The notes beneath the pieces were generated by a model. That model was not told where the DNA came from, made no database searches, and saw only the letters and a list, made by a program, of their open reading frames with translations. 20,622 nucleotides of DNA, from assembly GCA_035569435.1 (NCBI GenBank), contig DATMNB010000051.1:1-20622 (forward strand), given 5' to 3'. Shown here in pieces: positions 16,339-20,622 of this stretch (the stretch's first letter is position 1; every line of letters begins with the position of its first letter). The position numbers and the translations under genes are program-made. This DNA comes from DASRDS01 sp035569435 (GTDB lineage Bacteria; Gemmatimonadota; Gemmatimonadetes; Gemmatimonadales; Gemmatimonadaceae).

Positions 16339-16436
16339 ACCTGAGCAGAAGGGGCGTGACGGAAGACAGATGTAGTCGTAAGGCGCATGAGTAAGAAATT
16401 GCGGTTCTCGCGCGTCCCCCCCTCAGGTGCCCATAC

Positions 16437-17120
16437 ATGTCTCCTGCTCATCGTCCGCGTTGGACTTGTCTTGCCATCAGTGTCGTCCCGGCCGTGCTGC
16501 TGCTGAGCGCGTGCGGCAGCGACTCGACGACTTCCCCAAAATCAGTCGTTGGCGCCGATACGGTGGCCGTCAACCCGGCCACTGCTGTCAGCATCGAATG
16601 GTATGTCAACGGCACCTCGGACTCCAATTACTATAGCCGTTCCTCCGCGAGTAACGATTATGTCGAGACGTACAACAACAACAGTGGCTACCACGTCGAC
16701 TATCGGGACTTGATGGAGTTCGCGTTGCCGGCACTTGCCGGCAAGGGTGTGGTCGACAGCGCCAGGATGTACAGGTTTGTGTGCTATAGCTACACCAACG
16801 CCGCCGCGGACTCGGTGGTCGTTGACCATGTCAATTGGGGCGCGGTCTATAGCGACTCGGCGTCATACAACGGTCAGACGCTGGCGTCCGCGGTGGGCGT
16901 GCTCGACGCCGACACGACTCTCAGGTGGCACTCGACGTCGGTCACCAGCTCGGTGCAGGCCGACTACGCCGCCCAGCGCACGAACAGCCAGTACCGTGTT
17001 CGATACTCGAGCCCGGCCGCGGGTGGAACTAACTACTCTACGGGCTTTGGGAACAACTGCGACAGCAACGTACCCAACGCGGTCGCGGGGCCAGACTATC
17101 TCGTCATCTGGTCGCATTAG
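16437..17120 (+). CDS. Small lipoprotein, DNRLRE-like fold
   Basis: The 227-residue product has a classical lipoprotein signal peptide ending L-S-A-C26, then a Ser/Asp-rich linker. The body resembles DNRLRE (disaggregatase-related) domains: an early Tyr/Asn/Ser-rich strand, then DLMEFALPAL, then VVDSARMYRFVCYSYT. The fit is to a pattern, not a database match. Two cysteines (in FVCYSY and NNCDSN) could form a disulfide. The composition is unlike the neighbours, rich in Tyr, Ser and Asn. ATG 16437 has AGGTG (16425-16429) 7 nt upstream. It lies 103 bp after the beta-barrel gene, so it may be its own unit. Surface anchoring is likely; the ligand is unknown. Confidence 0.7.
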   Translation: MSPAHRPRWTCLAISVVPAVLLLSACGSDSTTSPKSVVGADTVAVNPATAVSIEWYVNGTSDSNYYSRSSASNDYVETYNNNSGYHVDYRDLMEFALPALAGKGVVDSARMYRFVCYSYTNAAADSVVVDHVNWGAVYSDSASYNGQTLASAVGVLDADTTLRWHSTSVTSSVQADYAAQRTNSQYRVRYSSPAAGGTNYSTGFGNNCDSNVPNAVAGPDYLVIWSH

Positions 17121-17156
17121 CATTTTGCCGCGCTAACGCGGGCAAAAGCCTAATGC
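17114..17156. terminator. Large imperfect hairpin over the lipoprotein stop codon
   Basis: GCATTAG (17114-17120) pairs with CTAATGC (17150-17156). After a small mismatch, TTTTGCC-GCG pairs with CGC-GGGCAAAA around a CTAA loop with one bulge. The stop TAG (17118-17120) is in the outer stem. It probably ends the lipoprotein transcript, although no U-tract follows. Confidence 0.5.
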
Positions 17157-17168
17157 TGGTCGGTTTGA

Positions 17169-17192
17169 AGCGCTGACGTGAACGTCAGCGCT
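17169..17192. repeat. Perfect 11-bp inverted repeat between convergent genes
   Basis: Arms AGCGCTGACGT and ACGTCAGCGCT flank GA. It stands alone between two other hairpins in the 121-bp gap between the lipoprotein gene and hlyD. It could be a third termination structure or a DNA-binding site; the sequence alone does not decide. Confidence 0.5.
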
Positions 17193-17223
17193 GTGCGCGT
17201 CGCGGGATTTCGAGTTGAGCCCC

Positions 17224-17260
17224 GCACATCACAACCCGCGTTCAGCGGGTTGTGATGTGC
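17224..17260. terminator. 16-bp perfect hairpin enclosing the hlyD stop codon
   Basis: Arms 17224-17239 and 17245-17260 (GCACATCACAACCCGC and its exact complement) flank a 5-nt loop, in which lies most of the hlyD TGA (17242-17244, minus strand). One arm encodes the last residues of the protein. This is the strongest inverted repeat in the window and the probable end of the tetR-tolC-hlyD transcript; there is no U-tract. Confidence 0.65.
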
Positions 17261-18393
17261 GTGTCGACTGACATACCCGGGCGCAGCGGGCGTCCCTCGC
17301 CCGAGCCCTTGGTGATCTTGATGCGCACGGGCACGCGCTGCACGACTTTCGTGAAGTTGCCCGTGGCGTTGTCGGGTGGGAGCAACGCGAACTTGGCGCC
17401 CGTGGCGCCTGACAGGCTCTCGACGACACCCTCGGCCGGGTGGCCAGGGTAGGCGTCGACGTCGATCTCCACGTGTTGGCCCACGCGGATGTCGTCAAGC
17501 TGGGTCTCTTTGTAATTCGCGGTCACGTAGGTGCCCGTGTCAGTGACGATGCTGAACAGCGTCTGCCCCGCCTGCACGAGCTGGCCCGGCTCGACCTGTT
17601 TGCGCGAGACGAGCCCCGAGGCCGGGGCGGTGACGCGCGTGTAGGAGAGCTGGAGCGCCGCGTTGTCGCGCTGCGCCTGGGCGCTCAGGACGCGGGCAAG
17701 GGCGAGCGAGATGCCCGCCTGCGCGCCGCTCACGCTCGCGCCGGCCGCGGCGGCCTGCTTCTGCGCCGCGAGCAGGTCGGCCCGGGCGGCATCGGCCGAC
17801 GCCTGGGCGGCGTCGAGTTGCAGCTTGGACACGATCTGCTTGTCGGCCAACTCCTTGTAGCGCGCGAGGTCGGCGACGGCTTTGTCGTAGTTCGCCTGGG
17901 CCGCCACGATCTGTGCGTCGGTCGCGGCGCTTTGTCCCTGGGCCGTCCTGACCTGCGCATAGGCCACCCCGTCGGCGCGCCCGCGCAGCCCGATCGCCGC
18001 CTGGGCCGCGCGCAGCTCGCCCTCGGATTGCAGGAGGCGCGCCTTGTACTCGGACGTGTCGATGAGGACCGCGAGCGCGCCCTCCTTGATGTGCCAGTTG
18101 TCGTCGGTGTTGAGCTGGTCGACATAGCCGCTGACCTTGGCTAGCACCGGCACGATGTGCCCGTCCACCTGCGCGTCGTCAGTCACCTCGTGCGACCGGC
18201 TGTAGAGATAGGTCTTCACGCCCCAGATGAGCCCCGCCACGATCAGCACGCCCAAGATGGGCAGCATGAGGTTGCGCTTGGGTTTGGCCGGAGCGTCGGG
18301 AGCGGGCGGCGTAGCCGGTGGCGGCGCCTCGCCGTGCGGACGGGGCGAGGTGGGGGTGAGGGACGGACTCTCGGGGCGGGTGGTCGTAGCCAT
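17242..18393 (-). CDS. HlyD/EmrA-type periplasmic membrane-fusion protein
   Basis: The 383-residue product has a Pro/Ala/Thr-rich cytoplasmic tail, one membrane span at about 43-60, and the DAQVDGHIVPVLAKVSGYV entry to the lipoyl/barrel-sandwich domain typical of EmrA. It then has a long Ala/Gln-rich alpha-helical hairpin (about 115-215), the second lipoyl half (TRVTAPASGLVSRKQVEPGQLV) and a beta-barrel segment. These proteins bridge an inner-membrane pump to a TolC channel. The start is ATG 18393, 41 nt after the tolC stop. No pump gene (MFS/EmrB, ABC or RND) follows before the convergent lipoprotein gene. A hairpin covers the stop codon. Confidence 0.9.
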   Translation of the reverse strand: MATTTRPESPSLTPTSPRPHGEAPPPATPPAPDAPAKPKRNLMLPILGVLIVAGLIWGVKTYLYSRSHEVTDDAQVDGHIVPVLAKVSGYVDQLNTDDNWHIKEGALAVLIDTSEYKARLLQSEGELRAAQAAIGLRGRADGVAYAQVRTAQGQSAATDAQIVAAQANYDKAVADLARYKELADKQIVSKLQLDAAQASADAARADLLAAQKQAAAAGASVSGAQAGISLALARVLSAQAQRDNAALQLSYTRVTAPASGLVSRKQVEPGQLVQAGQTLFSIVTDTGTYVTANYKETQLDDIRVGQHVEIDVDAYPGHPAEGVVESLSGATGAKFALLPPDNATGNFTKVVQRVPVRIKITKGSGEGRPLRPGMSVDTHITTR

Positions 18394-18434
18394 GCTCAGG
18401 GACTCAGGTGAAGGACATCAATCGCAAGTGCAAA

Positions 18435-19814
18435 TCACGGCAGTTGCTGGACAGCGCCAAGCGCGCGCGCGAGGGCGACCCGCGCGATTTGATAACCGTT
18501 CAAGGCATCGACGACGGCGGTACGTGCGGCATCCACGTCTTGTTCGGCGAGGATGACGTCGGTGTTCCCGGCCACGCCCGAGCGAAACCGTTGGTTGGCC
18601 TGGTCGACCTCGTCGGCGGACAGGCGGCTCCGCTCGCGGGCAGCGTCGACCTGCTGACGCTCGGAGGCGAGGTCGAGGTACGCCTGCCGGACCTCGATGG
18701 CGATGCGTTGGCGCAGGTCGCGTCGCCGCACCTCGATCTCGTGGGCCGCGGCTTTCTGTTCCTCGATGCGTCCTTCGCGGCGCAGTCCGTCAAAGATCGG
18801 GAAGCTCACTTGGAGCCCAACGGAATAGACCGGAAGGAGGTACTTGTAGGCGATCCCGTCCTCGGCCCAGGTGCCATAGGCCGACAGGGCGGGGAGCCGC
18901 TCGTCGCGGATCGCGCCGATCTCCCGTGCCGACGATTGGAGCTGGAGGTCAGCCGCCTTGAGGTCGGGGCGTTGCTGGAAGGCGCGGTCGATCGACTGTT
19001 CCTCGGGCGGCAGCGCGTCGACGAACGGCAACGCGGTCAGGGAGTCGCTGAGTTCCACGGGCGTGTCGAGCGGCAGCCCCAGAGTGCGGAGGAAATCGAG
19101 GCGGGCCCGATCGACGTCGTTTCGCGTCTGAATGAGCTGGGCGCGCACGGTCGCCAACTGCGACTGGGCGCGGGTGACGTCGAGGGAGATCCCGACGCCG
19201 GCCGCCAGTTGGTCCTTGGCGATCTGGAGGAGGTCGGTCGCCAGGACCGAGTCGGCGATGCGGGCGCTCAGGAGGGCTGTGGCGTGTTGCGTCTGGAGAT
19301 AGGCATTGGCCGCGGCGCTCGCCGCCGAGTCGGCCTGTTGGGACGCGTCGGCGTAGGACGCGGCTTCGGCCGCCTTTGTCGCGCGGAAGCGTGAGATGGC
19401 ACCGAGGCTGAACAGCGTGTCCGAGGCCCGCGCGCCGTAGGTGATATCGTTGACCGGGCCGATGACCTGGCCGTTGGGGTCAAAGAACGCCTTCTGGCCG
19501 GGGATCGAGAAGTTGATGCCGAGCTGTGGGGCGATGTTGTAGGTGCGCGCGCTGGCCGGCGTGAGGAGGGCGTCGATGTTGGGCAGGAACTGGGCGCGCG
19601 ACTGGCCGCTCCGGGCATGGGCCTGGCGCGCGCGGGCCATCGCCTCGAGGGCGTGGGCGCTGTTCTGGGCGGCGAGGCGCGCAGCCTGGCCGAGAGTCAG
19701 GGTATGCGGGACGCCGACCGTGTCGGATGGTTGTTGGGCGTGCAGCGCCGGTGCAAAGAAGTGCACCCACGCCAGCGCCGCCGGTATGACGGCACAACGA
19801 CGAAGAAAGGTCAT
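18435..19814 (-). CDS. TolC-like outer-membrane efflux channel
   Basis: The 459-residue product has a signal peptide (ends about H-A-Q-Q) and two OEP repeats. The first has LTLGQAARLAAQNSAHALEAM and the second ends at RFRSGVAGNTDVILAEQDVDAARTAVV, a usual TolC helix pattern. Beta-strand segments are seen at LGINFSIPG and VGLQVSFPIFDG. Trimers of this family form the outer-membrane exit duct. The ATG overlaps the tetR stop by 4 nt (ATGA, 19811-19814), and no SD is visible, so translation is probably coupled to tetR. hlyD lies 41 nt downstream. Confidence 0.92.
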   Translation of the reverse strand: MTFLRRCAVIPAALAWVHFFAPALHAQQPSDTVGVPHTLTLGQAARLAAQNSAHALEAMARARQAHARSGQSRAQFLPNIDALLTPASARTYNIAPQLGINFSIPGQKAFFDPNGQVIGPVNDITYGARASDTLFSLGAISRFRATKAAEAASYADASQQADSAASAAANAYLQTQHATALLSARIADSVLATDLLQIAKDQLAAGVGISLDVTRAQSQLATVRAQLIQTRNDVDRARLDFLRTLGLPLDTPVELSDSLTALPFVDALPPEEQSIDRAFQQRPDLKAADLQLQSSAREIGAIRDERLPALSAYGTWAEDGIAYKYLLPVYSVGLQVSFPIFDGLRREGRIEEQKAAAHEIEVRRRDLRQRIAIEVRQAYLDLASERQQVDAARERSRLSADEVDQANQRFRSGVAGNTDVILAEQDVDAARTAVVDALNGYQIARVALARALGAVQQLP

Positions 19815-20467
19815 GTGGTGGAGACGGGTGCGACGGCGTGAAAGAAGAAGTCCCGGATCTGCTCACGGATCTCGTCATCGCTGAAGCGTTGCAGTGCCGG
19901 GATCAGGTTCCGCATGCCGCACCAGGTGCCGTAGGAATACATCATGGCGCCGAGGAGGCGGGCGGTCGACTCGGGGTCGACGGGGCGGAAGGCTCCGGAT
20001 TCGACGCCGCGGGCGATGAGGGCGGAGAGCAGTCGCACTTTCCGAACGACGACCTCGTCGGCGTAGAATTGCGCCAGCTCCGGGAAGCGAGGGAGCTCGC
20101 TGATGAGGAGTCTGGAGATCGTCTGCGTGTGGGGGCTCAGGTTGAACTGCCACCAGGCGCGGATATAGGCGTCGATCTGTTCGATCGCGGTGCCGGTGTG
20201 GCGGGCGAGCTCCTGCTCGACGCGATCGATCTGGGCGCCGACGGTCTGACGGACCATCTCCTGGAACAGGGCGACTTTGTTTGGGAAATAGAGATAGATG
20301 GTGCCCTTGGAGATGCCGGCGCGCTTGGCGACGTCCTCGAGGCGGGCGCTGGACAGGCCGCGTTCGCCAAAGACCTCGATGGCGGCGTCCATGATCTGGT
20401 GGGGCCGTTCCTCGGGGAGGCGGCGCCACTTGGGTTCGGTTGCTGGGTGGTGCGAAGAGGCAGTCAT
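19811..20467 (-). CDS. TetR-family repressor of the efflux unit
   Basis: From ATG 20467 the product has 218 residues; a TTG at 20488 would add seven. The N-terminal helix-turn-helix is clear: IMDAAIEVFGERGLSSARLEDVAKRAGISKGTIYLYFPNKVALF, at about 27-70. The larger C-terminal part is all-alpha, as in ligand-binding TetR domains. It heads the tetR-tolC-hlyD unit and overlaps tolC by 4 nt, so it probably represses its own operon. Two matching TetR-type palindromes lie just upstream (20490-20507 and 20544-20561). The inducer is unknown; efflux substrates are the usual ligands (known of the family). Confidence 0.93.
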   Translation of the reverse strand: MTASSHHPATEPKWRRLPEERPHQIMDAAIEVFGERGLSSARLEDVAKRAGISKGTIYLYFPNKVALFQEMVRQTVGAQIDRVEQELARHTGTAIEQIDAYIRAWWQFNLSPHTQTISRLLISELPRFPELAQFYADEVVVRKVRLLSALIARGVESGAFRPVDPESTARLLGAMMYSYGTWCGMRNLIPALQRFSDDEIREQIRDFFFHAVAPVSTT

Positions 20468-20489
20468 GGCGACAGCAAGAGAAGACAAA

Positions 20490-20507
20490 TAACCGACGGG
20501 TCAGTTA
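20490..20507. promoter_or_regulatory. TetR operator site 1 (proximal)
   Basis: TAACCGACGGGTCAGTTA is a near-palindrome: TAAC-N-GAC, two central bases, GTC-N-GTTA. It lies 23 bp upstream of the tetR ATG (20467) and next to the alternative TTG. Confidence 0.75.
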
Positions 20508-20543
20508 ACTCCGGACGGTGCAATAAAGTTCCGGATGAGTAAG

Positions 20544-20561
20544 TAACTGACCAGACGGTTA
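20544..20561. promoter_or_regulatory. TetR operator site 2 (distal)
   Basis: TAACTGACCAGACGGTTA is the near-reverse-complement of site 1, differing at two of 18 positions. Flanking AAAT and ATTT extend the match. Centre-to-centre spacing is 54 bp, about five helical turns. Confidence 0.75.
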
Positions 20562-20577
20562 TTTAGTAAGCACAGAA

Positions 20578-20602
20578 ATGGTGGCCAGCTAGGGGCCACC
20601 AT
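20578..20602 (-). terminator. Hairpin at the right edge, probable terminator of a gene beyond the window
   Basis: Arms ATGGTGGCC and GGCCACCAT (9 bp, perfect) flank a 7-nt loop. Read on the minus strand it is followed by a weak T-rich stretch (TTCTGTGCTT). A minus-strand frame enters from the right edge and stops at TGA (20602-20604), just before it. It would separate tetR from that upstream gene. Confidence 0.45.
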
Positions 20603-20622
20603 CACTGCTTAAAGATCAGCTC

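Noticed and set aside
16334..16436. Promoter for the DNRLRE-like lipoprotein
   Set aside because: No -35/-10 pair with acceptable spacing was found by eye.

Overview
This is a gene-dense window from a high-GC, Gram-negative bacterium. The evidence is a TolC-type outer-membrane factor, a predicted outer-membrane beta-barrel, two lipoprotein-like signal peptides and many signal peptides ending in A-Q. Multi-Big2 surface proteins, a PEGA-domain Ser/Thr kinase and a large M14 peptidase suggest Gemmatimonadota or a relative. That placement is inferred from gene content, not from a marker gene. I see no rRNA, tRNA, CRISPR array, insertion sequence or phage gene. No stretch over 300 bases lacks a gene.

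Layout. 1-2106 (+): the C-terminal part of a NagX/HGSNAT-like membrane acyltransferase, then a DacB/PBP4-type peptidase (cell wall). 2143-2911 (+): a toxin-antitoxin module with an AbrB/MazE-fold antitoxin and a Doc (Fic-fold) toxin; a palindrome fills the spacer of its likely promoter. 2923-4062 (-): an MbfA-like ferritin/VIT1 fusion, probably an iron exporter. 4199-4843 (+): an exported PDZ protein with a His/Met/Asp-rich tandem repeat. 4844-8913 (-): a four-gene unit of ECF sigma factor, probable anti-sigma factor, small LTxxQ envelope protein and 903-residue M14 peptidase.

9020-16333 (+), divergent from the sigma unit: a tightly coupled four-gene operon. It encodes a 1314-residue Big2/beta-helix surface lipoprotein, a zinc-ribbon Ser/Thr kinase with one membrane span and a PEGA domain, a TPR/FlgD-like exported protein with C-terminal membrane segments, and a small beta-barrel. 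Every junction overlaps by 1 or 4 nt. This is the best candidate for an undescribed system, with a surface module, a transmembrane kinase and envelope partners made together. 16437-17120 (+): a small DNRLRE-like lipoprotein. 17242-20467 (-): tetR-tolC-hlyD, an efflux unit with no inner-membrane pump gene in view. Two matching 18-bp TetR-type operators lie upstream of tetR, 54 bp apart.

A recurring feature is that inverted repeats overlap the stop codons of most genes at transcription-unit ends (doc/mbfA, PDZ/M14, the barrel, the DNRLRE lipoprotein and hlyD). At two convergent junctions the opposing stop codons are placed symmetrically within the repeat.
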